Shown: positions 53,710 to 63,964 of the stretch, in pieces | How positions within the stretch are numbered: position 1 is the stretch's first letter | Layout of the letters: each line of letters starts with the position of its first letter | Assembly (NCBI GenBank): GCA_937894725.1 | Contig: CALAYL010000036.1 | Location: forward strand, 10,485-74,484 | DNA length: 64,000 bases | Direction: 5' to 3' | Source: an uncultured Bacteroidota bacterium | GTDB lineage: Bacteria > Bacteroidota > Bacteroidia > Chitinophagales > LD1 | Position numbers and translations under genes: made by a program | The notes under the pieces: generated by a model | The model's database searches: none | What the model was told of the DNA's origin: nothing | Seen by the model: the letters and a program-made list of their open reading frames with translations, nothing else

Positions 53710-55461
53710 ATGAATTTTGACGAAGCCAAGAGAAATAGTGCAGAAGCAAAAGTAGTGCTCGCTCAAGATCCTGAAATGGCTAGAGCAAAGGCATTGGCGG
53801 TTGTGGCTAATGCTAGTGTACATTTGAATAAAATGGCAGAAAGTGAAGCCTATTTTGTTTTGGCTGTATATTTTCATCATAAGGGTGATGATATAGAGGC
53901 GTTTCAGTTTTTTTCAAAGCAATTGCATATTGCGGAGGAAATGGAGGATGCGCTAAAGCGAGCAGCAGCACTCAACAATATGGGGAGTATGCTATTGAAT
54001 ATGAAAAACTATTCGGAAGCAATAAGTTATTTTTATCAGGCGCTTGAAGTATATGAGAGTGAAAATAAAGAGACGGAGGTCGCCTCTATAAAAAACAACA
54101 TTGGTGTAGCGCTAAAAAATCAGGATAATCTTGATGAGGCACTTACTTTCTTTGAAGACTCATTGTTTGTGGCATTGAAAAAAGGCTTGGAGGCTAATGC
54201 GGTAAATCTATATTTAAACATAGCCAATATTTATTGCAGTCGAGCAGAGTTTGCGCTAGCAAAATCTACAAATGAAAAAGCTTTAAAAATGAGCCACGAA
54301 AGTGGTGATTTATATAGTGAGTTGGTTGCTTTAAACAACTTGGGCGATATACAAATCCAGCTTCAAAACTTCAAAGCGGCTATCGATTTATTGACAGATT
54401 GTTTTGAGCGGAGCACTGCGGCCGAATATTCAAACTTGGCATTGCAAGCGCAAATTTCACTTGCCAAAGCTAAAATCAATATACTTGACTTTGATGGGAG
54501 TGAGGCCGATCTAAAAGCAGCATTCAACTTTGCAAATAGTAAGCACGATTTTGATTCATTGAAATTTATTGCAGAATCATTTGCAGCTTTATATGAGAAA
54601 AGAGATAATCCAATAAAGGCATTAGACTATTTTAAAAGCTACATAGAATATAAGGAGAAAGCAGAAAATCAAAAAAATATTCGACAGTTAAATGCACTAA
54701 AACTGAAATATGAATTGGACAAGCGAAGTAAGGAAGCGGAAATAGAACGCTTAGCGCATGTTGAGTTGAAAGTTGCTTTTGAAAATCTTTCAATCGAGCG
54801 AAATCGCTCTGAGCAATTGCTCTTAAATATTTTGCCAAAGGAAATTGCCAATGAGTTAAAGCAAAATGGATTTACAAAAGCAAAACAGCATTTGGATACC
54901 ACGGTTTTGTTTACTGATTTTAAAAATTTCACCCAACTCACAGAGCAGTTAACGCCCGAAGTACTGATAGGTGAGTTGCACAGTTGTTTTCAAAAATTTG
55001 ATGAGATAATAACGAAGCATGAAATCGAAAAAGTAAAAACGGTTGGTGATGCCTATGTGGCCGTTTGTGGACTGCCATTGCCAAATCCCAATCATGCACC
55101 AAATATAGTGCATGCGGCAATTGAGATTCGCGATTTTATGTTAGATAGGAAAAAGGAATTGGGGGATAATACCTTTGAAATAAGGATAGGCATTTGCTCT
55201 GGAGTAGTGATCGCAGGCATTGTAGGTTCTGTCAAGTTTGTATATGATATTTGGGGCGATACCGTCAACACTGCTGCGCGAATGGAAGAAGCCTGTGATA
55301 CTGGGAAAATCAACATCCATGAAAGCACATACCAATTAGTCAAAAACGACTTTGATTGCCAATATAGGGGGCAACTACCTGCTAAAAACAAAGGACTGGT
55401 CAATATGTATTTTGTGGAATACCACCACAGTCACAAAGCTGCGAGCGGAGTTATGCAATAA
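53710..55461 (+). CDS. Class III adenylate cyclase with N-terminal TPR repeats
   Basis: The 583-residue soluble protein starts with about eight TPR repeats (residues 1-320, for example NNMGSMLLNMKNYSEAISYF, NNIGVALKNQDNLDEALTF, LNIANIYCSRAEFALAKS). A coiled coil follows (KLKYELDKRSKEAEIERLAHVEL, residues 330-375), and the catalytic domain runs from about residue 395. The metal aspartates are in LFTDFKNFT and TVGDAYVA. The adenine-specifying residues are present (Lys in KVKTVGD, Asp in YDIWGD), as are the transition-state Asn and Arg in TVNTAARM. These predict a functional ATP-specific cyclase making cAMP. The TPR part likely senses a protein partner. There is no membrane segment. A terminator follows. 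Confidence 0.94.
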   Translation: MNFDEAKRNSAEAKVVLAQDPEMARAKALAVVANASVHLNKMAESEAYFVLAVYFHHKGDDIEAFQFFSKQLHIAEEMEDALKRAAALNNMGSMLLNMKNYSEAISYFYQALEVYESENKETEVASIKNNIGVALKNQDNLDEALTFFEDSLFVALKKGLEANAVNLYLNIANIYCSRAEFALAKSTNEKALKMSHESGDLYSELVALNNLGDIQIQLQNFKAAIDLLTDCFERSTAAEYSNLALQAQISLAKAKINILDFDGSEADLKAAFNFANSKHDFDSLKFIAESFAALYEKRDNPIKALDYFKSYIEYKEKAENQKNIRQLNALKLKYELDKRSKEAEIERLAHVELKVAFENLSIERNRSEQLLLNILPKEIANELKQNGFTKAKQHLDTTVLFTDFKNFTQLTEQLTPEVLIGELHSCFQKFDEIITKHEIEKVKTVGDAYVAVCGLPLPNPNHAPNIVHAAIEIRDFMLDRKKELGDNTFEIRIGICSGVVIAGIVGSVKFVYDIWGDTVNTAARMEEACDTGKINIHESTYQLVKNDFDCQYRGQLPAKNKGLVNMYFVEYHHSHKAASGVMQ

Positions 55462-55485
55462 ATAAAAGCGCTTTAAAAATAAAAA

Positions 55486-55522
55486 AAAGGCTGCCTACTG
55501 ATTTCAGTAGAGCAGCTTTTTT
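55486..55522 (+). terminator. Intrinsic terminator, probably bidirectional
   Basis: The hairpin GCTGCCTACTG / CAGTAG-A-GCAGC (stems 55490-55500 and 55505-55516, one bulged A) is flanked by an A run on the left and a T run on the right. It separates the cyclase gene from the convergent lipoprotein gene and can serve both. Confidence 0.85.
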
Positions 55523-55540
55523 GAATAGATACTAAGGTGT

Positions 55541-55966
55541 TTATTTTTTGATAGGTACTAGACCAAACTTTAGTCCTTCTCGACCTGGAACGGTAGTCAC
55601 TAAAGTCCTATATCTTTCTGCCTCAATAGTAAATTTATACTGCTTATCAATGGTAAGGGTGAATGAAGAGATACCTAACCTGTTGGTCACTCCAGATTGA
55701 TCATCTTCTCCTTCGCTTGATACAGAAATTCGAGCATTCTCAATAGGTTTTGTTTCATCCCCATCAATAAATATGTAAACATCGATAGGTCTAAAGTCCT
55801 TTTTGACTATGTTTTCTTTATACGAGTTTCCATCATCCACTTTCATTCCTTCTTCTGAAGTGGTGGTGGTGGTTTCGTTTTCGGTTTTGTTTTCGCTTTC
55901 AGTGGGTGTATTACATGAAGCAAAAAACAATGTCATTACCATTAAGAGTCCAGTTATTTTTTTCAT
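55541..55966 (-). CDS. Small lipoprotein with carboxypeptidase-regulatory-like domain
   Basis: The 141-residue protein has a lipoprotein signal with lipobox FFASC (Cys18). A Glu/Thr/Ser-rich linker (residues 19-50) leads to a beta sandwich (RPIDVYIFIDGDETKPIENARISV, then GISSFTLTIDKQYKFTIEAERYRTL). The pattern of a domain that starts with an ENA-type turn and ends with an ERY/E..Y strand is that of carboxypeptidase-regulatory-like or CarboxypepD_reg domains, common in surface proteins. Function unknown. Convergent with the cyclase gene. Confidence 0.78.
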   Translation of the reverse strand: MKKITGLLMVMTLFFASCNTPTESENKTENETTTTTSEEGMKVDDGNSYKENIVKKDFRPIDVYIFIDGDETKPIENARISVSSEGEDDQSGVTNRLGISSFTLTIDKQYKFTIEAERYRTLVTTVPGREGLKFGLVPIKK

Positions 55967-56024
55967 AATGTTATTTTTTTATTAAAGCTAAAGAACTAAA
56001 TTAAAAATAAGAATAAAACAAATA

Positions 56025-57173
56025 TTATTTTTTTGTGCTTAGAATATTTCCTAAACCATGAATAACAATATTTTCGGAAGTGCTATTCAATAGCATGCCA
56101 TAAGTGGCTGGATGCTGCTTTTTATAATTTTCTACAGCTATCTCGCAGCTATATTGTGATAAAAATGGCCCGATATAAACTAAATACGCTCCTTTGTTTC
56201 TTAATGACGGGTACTGTGCTGTAGATATGTATTCTGCTCTTATTCCTTCTTTTAAATAATTAGCATTCAATATTTTCGCTTCTAATTCGCTAGCTACAAA
56301 CTTGAGCGGGATACCAAAAATATTCTTTTTGACTGGAGTACTTATAGGGTGAGGTATGGCGTTCTGGGCTGAACTACGTGGCAGGTTAATTTGTGTTGTA
56401 GCTAGATATGGTGCAGGTTTTGCCATTGCGCTTTGTGGTGGGGAAGGTACAGGTACTTGCACATGTACTGGCACTGGCACTGGCATTGGCAAAGGAGCAG
56501 GTAAAGAATCGGTAGTATAATTGGCGTTTTCGATAAGCCTAGTTTCAAGTGCTTCTAGGGTGATTTGTTGAGGCCTTTCATCACTTATCCTACTGGCAAA
56601 CATCTTAGCACCCTCGTTTATATTAAAATCGGCTTCCTCCCATCCTGCCAAGATAGCTGCCATTCTTGCATCTTTGTTTGGGTGTGTATTTCCATCACTA
56701 TCCGATCCCATTTTATACATGACCCGTATAGATTGTTCTTTGCTTGCTCCTAGATTTCTCATTAGCCAGCCAGAATATTTGTCAGCATCTAGTTCAGTGC
56801 GGTAAGTGTTAGCTTTCGAAACTGTATGCCATAGCATGTGATGACCTATTTCATGACATAAAACACTGATTGTAGCCCAATCTGTTCGTGTGTTTTCTTC
56901 TACATCCAAAAAAAACTTTGGGTTGTAAAGTATCATTCGCATATCTTTATACTTGCCTTTATCTGGTATGATGGCCAACGCATTGCCCACCGTAGCCGCA
57001 CGCACTTCAAAGTTTGGTGGAGCTCCTATAAAATGAGTTATTTGGTTGATTAGCTGATTTACCTTAGTGTTTTCAGATAGGATATAGACATTCCCATTTT
57101 GCTCCACTTCAGCGTAGCTACACATATTCCCTATTTCATTTAAGGATATTTCGCTATCGTCTGTTGTAGCCAT
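56025..57173 (-). CDS. M48-like zinc peptidase with C-terminal SPOR-like domain; leader interrupted
   Basis: The 382-residue frame contains a zinc protease domain with HEIGHH (in LCHEIGHHMLWH, near residue 108) and a downstream third ligand in TELDADKYSGWLM (near residue 130), as in M48-type membrane or lipoprotein peptidases. A Pro/Val/Ala-rich linker (residues about 225-270) leads to a C-terminal domain (LEAKILNANYLKEGIRAEYIST ... YLVYIGPFLSQYSCEIAVENYKKQ) with the look of a SPOR peptidoglycan-binding domain. The ATG at 57173 is not the natural start: the same frame continues upstream as a lipoprotein signal with lipobox LVSGC, but a TGA codon interrupts it. As written, only a signal-less protein could be made. 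Confidence 0.8.
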   Translation of the reverse strand: MATTDDSEISLNEIGNMCSYAEVEQNGNVYILSENTKVNQLINQITHFIGAPPNFEVRAATVGNALAIIPDKGKYKDMRMILYNPKFFLDVEENTRTDWATISVLCHEIGHHMLWHTVSKANTYRTELDADKYSGWLMRNLGASKEQSIRVMYKMGSDSDGNTHPNKDARMAAILAGWEEADFNINEGAKMFASRISDERPQQITLEALETRLIENANYTTDSLPAPLPMPVPVPVHVQVPVPSPPQSAMAKPAPYLATTQINLPRSSAQNAIPHPISTPVKKNIFGIPLKFVASELEAKILNANYLKEGIRAEYISTAQYPSLRNKGAYLVYIGPFLSQYSCEIAVENYKKQHPATYGMLLNSTSENIVIHGLGNILSTKK

Positions 57174-57272
57174 AGCATTTGTTTTTAACTCGTTTTCTTT
57201 TGTATTGCTCGTGTTTTTACAGCCTGAAACTAAGATTAATCAAAGAAAAAAATGGGATACGCTTTTCAACAT
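57174..57272 (-). pseudogene. Lipoprotein signal peptide of the M48-like gene, broken by in-frame TGA
   Basis: From ATG 57272 the frame encodes MLKSVSHFFL, then TGA (57240-57242), then LILVSGC and a Lys/Asn/Ser linker, and it joins the peptidase frame at 57173 without a shift. With a sense codon in place of TGA this would be an ordinary lipoprotein signal (n-region with Lys, core HFFLxLILVS, lipobox SGC). Confidence 0.8.
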
Positions 57273-57429
57273 ATTCAAATATAAACATATTATCATATAA
57301 ATGCAATTAATAGGTGCTTCAGCTGTTTTCTCCTATTTGTCCTTAAAAAAAACACAGTTGTTGATTTCTTATTTGAAGAAATTGATTTTGCTAATTATTT
57401 TAGCATAAAATTTGCGTAAACCGATAAAA

Positions 57430-59325
57430 ATGGCTAAAGAGAAAATAGAAGTAGAATATAGTGAAGATAACATCCGTACCCTCGATTGGCGAGAGCACAT
57501 GCGGATAAGGCCAGGTATGTATATCGGCAAAACAGGTGATGGCTCTTCGATGGATGATGGTATTTACATACTCCTAAAAGAAGTGATAGACAATACCATA
57601 GACGAATATGTGATGGGCTACGGCAGTAGAGTAGATATTTCGGTCACCAAAGAAAAGGTGAGTGTAAGAGATTATGGGCGGGGTATTCCTTTGGGAAAGG
57701 TGATAGACTGTGTATCTCAAATGAATACAGGTGGAAAATACGATTCCAAAGCTTTCAAAAAATCGGTAGGACTCAATGGAGTAGGCACAAAGGCGGTAAA
57801 TGCGCTATCCACTTATTTTAAAGTGTATGCCGTACGTGAAGGTGAAATGAAATGTGCCGAATTTGAAAAAGGCGAACTTATACAAGACCACAAAATAATA
57901 AAGACAGACGAGCGAAATGGAACATATGTAGAGTTTATTCCCGATAATACGATTTTTAAAAACTATCATTTTCTCAAGGATTATGTAGAAGGCATGGTGC
58001 AAAACTACACCTACCTCAATACTGGGCTTGCCTTTTATTTTAATGGTACTAAGTATATCTCACAAAAGGGTTTGTATGACTTGCTTTCGACTAAAAAAGA
58101 TGTTGAAAATTTGCGCTATCCTATCATTCATCTTTTGAGCGATGATATAGAAATCGCCATGTCGCATACTAATCAATATGGCGAGGAGTACTACTCCTTT
58201 GTAAATGGACAATACACCGTACAAGGCGGTACACACTTACAAGCATTTAGAGAGGCCATAGTGAAAGTAGTGCGTGATTTTTATAAGAAAGATTTTGATA
58301 CAGTCGATATACGAGAAGCTATAGTAGCGGCTATATCTATCCGGATTCAAGAGCCTGTATTTGAATCGCAAACTAAAACGAAATTAGGAACAGATAAGCT
58401 ACTAGGTGAAGACAAAACTATGAAGGCGTTTATCCTTGAGTTTTTGAAAGAAAAGCTAGATAATTATCTACACAAAAATGCCGAAGTAGCAGATGCCTTG
58501 CTAAAACGGATTTTACAATCAGAAAGAGAACGTAAGGAAATAGCAGGGATAAAAAAACTCGCTAACGAGCGAGCCAAAAAAGCGAATATTCACAACAAAA
58601 AATTGCGAGATTGCAAGTTGCATCTTACTGATTTGAAAAGTGAAGACCGGCAAAACACTACCCTTTTTATCACCGAGGGAGATTCGGCTTCAGGTTCAAT
58701 CACCAAATCTCGAAACCCTAATCTACAAGCGGTTTTTAGCCTTAGAGGTAAGCCCCTAAACTGCTACAGTTTGACAAAAAAAGTGGTGTATGAAAACGAA
58801 GAATTTAACCTCCTCCAACATGCCCTCAATATCGAAGATTCAATTGATGATTTGCGCTATAACAACATTGTGATAGCTACCGATGCGGATGTAGATGGGA
58901 TGCATATCCGATTGCTGATATTGACTTTTTTCTTACAGTTTTTCCCAGACTTGGCGCGCAATGGGCATATCAAGATTTTGGAAACGCCACTCTTTAGAGT
59001 CCGAAACAAACAGAAAACGATTTACTGCTATGATGAAATAGAGAAACAAAAAGCCATGCTCGAATTCAACAACAAGTGTGAGATTACCCGATTTAAGGGA
59101 TTGGGTGAAATATCACCCGAAGAGTTTGCGGGCTTTATAGGCGAAGATATGCGCGTATCGCCCGTGATTTTGAATGATGATAAAAAGATAAAAGGACTAC
59201 TTGAATACTACATGGGCAAAAATACCATGGAGCGGCAAGAGTTTATTATCGAAAATCTTCGTATCGAAAAAGATACGGATGATGTGGTGGTGGAAATGGA
59301 AGAAGAAACAGCAATAGAAGCATAA
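57430..59325 (+). CDS. parE: DNA topoisomerase IV subunit B (ParE)
   Basis: The protein is about 631 residues, with a GHKL ATPase domain ([13 protein letters not shown] near residue 45, [20 protein letters not shown]), a transducer domain and a TOPRIM domain ([12 protein letters not shown] near residue 418, [12 protein letters not shown] near residue 487). It acts with ParC to decatenate chromosomes. ATG 57430 is used; an upstream TTG at 57412 is unlikely. The C-terminal tail is acidic. parC follows 5 bp later. In this phylum ParE/ParC are separate from gyrase, which is not in the window. Confidence 0.95.
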   Translation: MAKEKIEVEYSEDNIRTLDWREHMRIRPGMYIGKTGDGSSMDDGIYILLKEVIDNTIDEYVMGYGSRVDISVTKEKVSVRDYGRGIPLGKVIDCVSQMNTGGKYDSKAFKKSVGLNGVGTKAVNALSTYFKVYAVREGEMKCAEFEKGELIQDHKIIKTDERNGTYVEFIPDNTIFKNYHFLKDYVEGMVQNYTYLNTGLAFYFNGTKYISQKGLYDLLSTKKDVENLRYPIIHLLSDDIEIAMSHTNQYGEEYYSFVNGQYTVQGGTHLQAFREAIVKVVRDFYKKDFDTVDIREAIVAAISIRIQEPVFESQTKTKLGTDKLLGEDKTMKAFILEFLKEKLDNYLHKNAEVADALLKRILQSERERKEIAGIKKLANERAKKANIHNKKLRDCKLHLTDLKSEDRQNTTLFITEGDSASGSITKSRNPNLQAVFSLRGKPLNCYSLTKKVVYENEEFNLLQHALNIEDSIDDLRYNNIVIATDADVDGMHIRLLILTFFLQFFPDLARNGHIKILETPLFRVRNKQKTIYCYDEIEKQKAMLEFNNKCEITRFKGLGEISPEEFAGFIGEDMRVSPVILNDDKKIKGLLEYYMGKNTMERQEFIIENLRIEKDTDDVVVEMEEETAIEA

Positions 59326-59330
59326 ATAAA

Positions 59331-61910
59331 ATGGAAGAAAACAACAATATAACGGAAGAAGCAGGAGGTGCTATCATGGTGGGCGATATGTTTAAAAACT
59401 GGTTTTTGGACTATGCCTCTTACGTGATTTTGGAGCGGGCAGTACCCGCCATCGAAGATGGCTTGAAACCCGTACAGCGAAGAATTTTACATGCCCTCTA
59501 TCAAATGGATGATGGCCGATTTAATAAGGTAGCAAATGTGATAGGTCAAACCATGCAGTATCATCCGCATGGCGATGCGAGTATTGGCGATGCACTCGTA
59601 AACATTGGGCAAAAAGATTTGATATTTGATACTCAAGGAAACTGGGGCGATGTACGCACGGGCGATAGTGCCGCAGCGCCAAGATATATAGAAGTGCGCC
59701 TCTCTAAATTTGCAAAAGACGTAGCCTTTAATCCTGCTACCACCAATTGGCAACTCAGTTATGACGGACGAAAGAAAGAGCCGATAGTTTTGCCCATGAA
59801 ATTTCCGTTGATTTTATTTCAGGGGACAGACGGTATTGCTGTAGGTCTTTCAACCAAGATTTTACCACACAATTTTAATGAGCTGATTAAGGGTTCTATT
59901 GATATTTTGAAAGGCAAAAAAACAAAGATTTATCCCGATTTTCAGACAGGAGGTTCGATAGATGTAAGCGAGTATCAGAGCGGATCTCGTGGAGGAAAAG
60001 TAAAAGTACGTGCGAAAATAGAAGTGATAGACAAAAAGAATTTGGCTATCAAAGAAATTCCATTTGGTACCACTACTTCTTCACTCATAGATTCGATTTT
60101 GAAGGCAAACGATAAAGGCAAAATCAAAATCAAAAAGGTCATTGACAATACGGCTAAGGAGGTCGATATTCAAATCGAGTTGGCGCCAGGCACAGACCCA
60201 GACGTAACTGTTGATGCTCTTTTTGCCTTTACAGATTGCCAGACATCTATTTCCACCAATGCGTGTTTGATTGTAGAAGACAAGCCCGTTTTTATGACAG
60301 TAGATGAGGTGTTGCGTATATCTACAGAAAATACCAAAGACTTACTACGAAGAGAACTCGAAATCAAACTCGCAGACCTTAATGAAAAATGGCATTTCGC
60401 CTCATTAGAGCGGATTTTTATTGAGAAAAAAATCTATCGAGATATTGAAGAAGCAACTACTTGGGAAGATGTGATAGCTAGGATTGACAAAGGGCTTTCG
60501 CCTTACAAAAAACTTTTTAAGCGCACTATCACCCAAGATGATATCATCAGACTGACCGAAATCAAAATCAAACGTATATCTAAATTCGATTCCTTTAAAG
60601 CCGATGAGCTGATAAAAGGAGTCGAAGAAGCGCTTTTGGAAGTGGCTAACCATTTAGAAAACCTCACTGATTTTGCGATAGCTTATTTTGAAGATTTATA
60701 CAAAAAATACAGCAAAGGAAGAGAGCGCAAAACGGAGATAAAAGGCTTTGAAACTATCGAAATAAAACAAGTAGTAGCTAACAACACAAAACTGTATGCT
60801 AATAGGGAAGAGGGTTTTATAGGCAGCAGCTTGAAAAAAGACGAATTTGTGTTTGAATGTTCGGATATAGACGACATCATTGTTTTCACACGCACTGGTT
60901 TGATGATGGTAACCAAAGTAGGCGACAAAAAATTTGTAGGCAAAGACATCATTCACATCGCAGTATGGAATAAAGGTGATGAGCGTACTACTTATAATAT
61001 GGTATATTATGATGGCAAATCTAAACGAACGTTTGCTAAGCGATTTAATGTAGCGGCAATCACTCGCGATAAGGAATACAACCTTACACAAGGCACTACC
61101 GGAACTAAAGTGTTATTCTTTACCGCAAATACTAATGCGGAAACGGATATTGTTAAAGTGCAGCTGCACCCCAATTCCTCAGCTCGAATCAAAGAGTTTG
61201 AGTATGATTTTGCAGTGCTTGATATCAAAGGACGAAATGCCTTAGGAAATATTTTGACAAAATTCCCTATTCGTAAAGTAGAGCTAAAAGAAAAAGGAGC
61301 TTCTTCGATTGGCGGTATCAACCTTTGGTTTGATGCGAAGTTTGGACGATTGAGTGCCGATGAAAAGGATATCTACCTTGGCGAATTTAACACGGGCGAT
61401 CAAATTTTGGTAGCTTACAAAGATGGCAACATTGAGCTGACTAATTTTGAACAAACTAATAAATACGAGAACGATGACTTGCTGTATATAGGTAAGTTTG
61501 AACCGCAAAAAACCTATGCAGTGGTATATTATGATGGCAATAATAAAGCCCATTATGTAAAACGGTTTTTGGTGGAGATGAAAACCGAAAAACAGAAATC
61601 GCCTATTATCACCGACCATAAAGACTCGAAGATTTATGTGTTTTCAGACAACGAAGAAACCTTTGTGAAGTACACTTATCTAAAAGGCAAAGAAAAAGAA
61701 AAAATAGATGCAGAAATCAGCCTCAATGAGATTATAGATGTGAAAGGATGGAAAGCACTGGGCAATCGTTTATCTCAGTTTCCAGTATCGGGCAAAATCA
61801 CACAGGTAGTCAAAGAAGCACCTAAGAAACCATTGTCGGTGGGTGATTCTATAGACTTAGAGGTGAAGCCTAAAGCAGTAGGAGGTAGCAAGCAAGGCGA
61901 TTTGTTCTAA
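59331..61910 (+). CDS. parC: DNA topoisomerase IV subunit A (ParC)
   Basis: The 859-residue protein has the winged-helix cleavage domain with DGLKPVQRRILHAL, HPHGDASIGDAL and the active tyrosine in AAPRYIEVR (Tyr near residue 125). The tower and coiled-coil region follow (to about residue 480). A C-terminal domain made of pinwheel-like blades completes it (DIDDIIVFTRTGLMMVTKVG, QILVAYKDGNIELTNF, AVVYYDGNNKAHYVKRF). Quinolone-resistance positions in the cleavage domain were not assessed in detail. Operon with parE (5-bp gap). It ends 30 bp from the convergent DUF2339 gene. Confidence 0.95.
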   Translation: MEENNNITEEAGGAIMVGDMFKNWFLDYASYVILERAVPAIEDGLKPVQRRILHALYQMDDGRFNKVANVIGQTMQYHPHGDASIGDALVNIGQKDLIFDTQGNWGDVRTGDSAAAPRYIEVRLSKFAKDVAFNPATTNWQLSYDGRKKEPIVLPMKFPLILFQGTDGIAVGLSTKILPHNFNELIKGSIDILKGKKTKIYPDFQTGGSIDVSEYQSGSRGGKVKVRAKIEVIDKKNLAIKEIPFGTTTSSLIDSILKANDKGKIKIKKVIDNTAKEVDIQIELAPGTDPDVTVDALFAFTDCQTSISTNACLIVEDKPVFMTVDEVLRISTENTKDLLRRELEIKLADLNEKWHFASLERIFIEKKIYRDIEEATTWEDVIARIDKGLSPYKKLFKRTITQDDIIRLTEIKIKRISKFDSFKADELIKGVEEALLEVANHLENLTDFAIAYFEDLYKKYSKGRERKTEIKGFETIEIKQVVANNTKLYANREEGFIGSSLKKDEFVFECSDIDDIIVFTRTGLMMVTKVGDKKFVGKDIIHIAVWNKGDERTTYNMVYYDGKSKRTFAKRFNVAAITRDKEYNLTQGTTGTKVLFFTANTNAETDIVKVQLHPNSSARIKEFEYDFAVLDIKGRNALGNILTKFPIRKVELKEKGASSIGGINLWFDAKFGRLSADEKDIYLGEFNTGDQILVAYKDGNIELTNFEQTNKYENDDLLYIGKFEPQKTYAVVYYDGNNKAHYVKRFLVEMKTEKQKSPIITDHKDSKIYVFSDNEETFVKYTYLKGKEKEKIDAEISLNEIIDVKGWKALGNRLSQFPVSGKITQVVKEAPKKPLSVGDSIDLEVKPKAVGGSKQGDLF

Positions 61911-61940
61911 CGTTATTTTGGGTTGAAATATGCTGTTGTG

Positions 61941-63668
61941 TTAATCTTCCTTTTCTATCCCAATCAAGTGTTTGTACTTGTTGTATAAAAAGGAAATGAT
62001 AAGCAATAGCAATCCGAGCGATACAAAAATTACTGTTTTGGCTATCGTATTGAGATGCGACACATCATACGCAAAAAGCTTTATTAATGTGATAGCAAAT
62101 AGTGCTATGGCACCGATTCTGAGGTGTTGTTTGTTTTTCCAAATACCCAAGGCAATCAGCAGTAGCGCATACGCTCCCCACAATACACTCATGCCAAATC
62201 GATAGGTGTCCACATTTTTAGCTACACTCATCCAGGTTATGAGCTCACTACTTGCTACCCAAATCACTACTGTGGCTAGCAAAATTTCATAAAATTTAAA
62301 CACCTTCGGAAACTGCTTCGAAATGCTTTCTTCCTTCGCAAATTTGTACAGTACAAAGAGCGCCCAGCCAATAAGGGCAATAGATACGTAGCGTTGCCAT
62401 ATTAGCCACATCGCTCGTGGATAGTCGTCATTGGGCATAGCCGCTAGATAGCTATCTCTAAATTCACTCAACGCATACAATCCCTTTGTAAGCATAAGTA
62501 TAAGCCCCAAAAGTGATATACAAAGTGAGCCTAGGTTTAACCAGTTTTTCTTTATCCATTTTAGGCTTATGAAGCCTAGAGTGGTATAAAAGAGCAATGA
62601 GAAATTCAGTAGCCAATAATCATTAAGATATTGTAGCTGGTAATCCATGATATTATCATTGTAATTTGGATCCGCATTTTTTGGAATAATCGCAGATGCA
62701 TAAAATTGCTGCTGCCAAAAGTTGTCGATTTCGGATGCAAATACTGCGTAAAGTGAAATGATAAATAGTAAGGGTAAAACCACATTGATGATAGGCATAA
62801 ATCTACTGATAGATTGAAGTGTAGATTGTTTTTTGACATGAGAAAAACTGATAAATCCAAATGTAGCAGCTACGAGAAGGCTTGTCATGAAATTGATATT
62901 GCCAAAAGCAATGAAATGTTTGTATGTCTCATAATTTATGTAGCCAGATGACAAGTCATTGCTATTACTCAAAAAGGCAAGCAAAATCAATGGGTAAGCC
63001 AGCAACTCAAACGCAGGTATGTTTTTATTCCTGCCTATCCAAAACAGCGCAGCCGCCTCCATGGTCCAAAGTAATGTAATCCAATGTCCATCAAATTGAG
63101 CAGGTATAGCGATGGTCAGTAAAGTCACTACTGTAATAATGGATATGTATTTTAGTGCCTTATCGCCCCAGTTTTTGAGGTGCATGACTCCACCTATAGC
63201 CGTATGGAGAAGCGCATGCCCTATTGTCATTAATCCTAGATAACTTTTGTGTGATTTTTGATTAGAAAAAACCACAGAGCAGATCCAGTAAAAAACAAAC
63301 GCATTGGCAAAAAGAACAATGGTATCAAAATAGGATAGAGGTGTTTTGCTTGTGCGCTTATGATTTAAAAGCATAAGGTGAAAAATGCCAAAGAATAAGG
63401 ATGAAAATCCCAGAGCTATTCTACTTTGATGCTGGATATTTGCTTCAAAGTCAAACCAAGCTATAAAGGCTAGCCAGCTGACCACAAAAGCGGTGTGAAA
63501 AAGCCTCGACCAATCTTTTTTGAATGCGATAAATAATATACCTACATTGATAATGGCCATGTGGGAAAACAATACTTCTATCTTGCCGCTGCCATTGCTC
63601 AATAATGTAGGTACAGCATATGCGCCCACTAAACCGATAATAGCGATCACTTGAAGCTGGTAAAGCAC
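61941..63668 (-). pseudogene. DUF2339 membrane protein, 5'-truncated
   Basis: The 575-residue frame from GTG 63668 is a string of about 15 membrane helices (for example WSRLFHTAFVVSWLAFIAWF, LDTIAKTVIFVSLGLLLLIISFLY near the end), as in DUF2339 proteins. It begins with LQVIAIIGLVGAYAVPTLLSNG, which in intact members sits after the middle of the protein following several earlier helices and a coiled N-terminal region. An in-frame stop (63678-63680) lies just upstream and unrelated sequence follows. So the first 250 or more residues are missing. It may still be translated but is probably broken. Confidence 0.8.
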
Positions 63669-63679
63669 TACAGCAGCTT

Positions 63680-63932
63680 ATACTACTGGACCTATCGGGG
63701 AGATTTAGAAATACAAAAATTGGCAAAAAGAGGCATTCACAAAGAAAGTCAGCTAGACTGCCTAGGCTATATTTTGAAAAAATTCCAAAATCGATTTTTG
63801 GAGGTTAAAATTTTCGACAATGCCAAGGAAATTGACGAGCAACTGCTCATTGAAATTCAAGACGGAAATGTAGTAGTGCCTAGCTGTGATGAAAGGAAAT
63901 TGAAAATGCAAGAATGGATAAAGAAGTTATGA
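63680..63932 (+). pseudogene. C-terminal fragment of an unrecognised protein
   Basis: The frame encodes about 84 residues ending in MQEWIKKL and then TGA. It has no ATG at its beginning; the frame runs back into sequence that is antisense to the DUF2339 gene. The composition is charged and soluble, with a LDCLGYILKKFQNRFLEV helix and a DGNVVVPSCDERK turn. I do not recognise the family. It looks like the tail of a gene whose start was lost at the 63670-63680 junction. Confidence 0.5.
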
Positions 63933-63941
63933 TTTGAAGAA

Positions 63942-63964
63942 CGCCAACGGTTTCGGGCTTGGCG
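63942..63964 (+). repeat. Inverted repeat at the right edge (possibly part of a larger repeat)
   Basis: CGCCAA and TTGGCG (6-bp arms, 11-nt loop) lie 8 bp after the stop of the fragment at 63932. The remaining bases to 64000 resemble a non-coding repeat tail. The rest of any element lies beyond the window. Confidence 0.3.

Noticed and set aside
57240..57242. TGA read as a sense codon through an altered genetic code or selenocysteine
   Set aside because: TGA is used as a normal stop by other intact genes in the window (for example menC at 5566-5568 and the adhesin ending at 9946), and no selenocysteine machinery or hairpin is seen.
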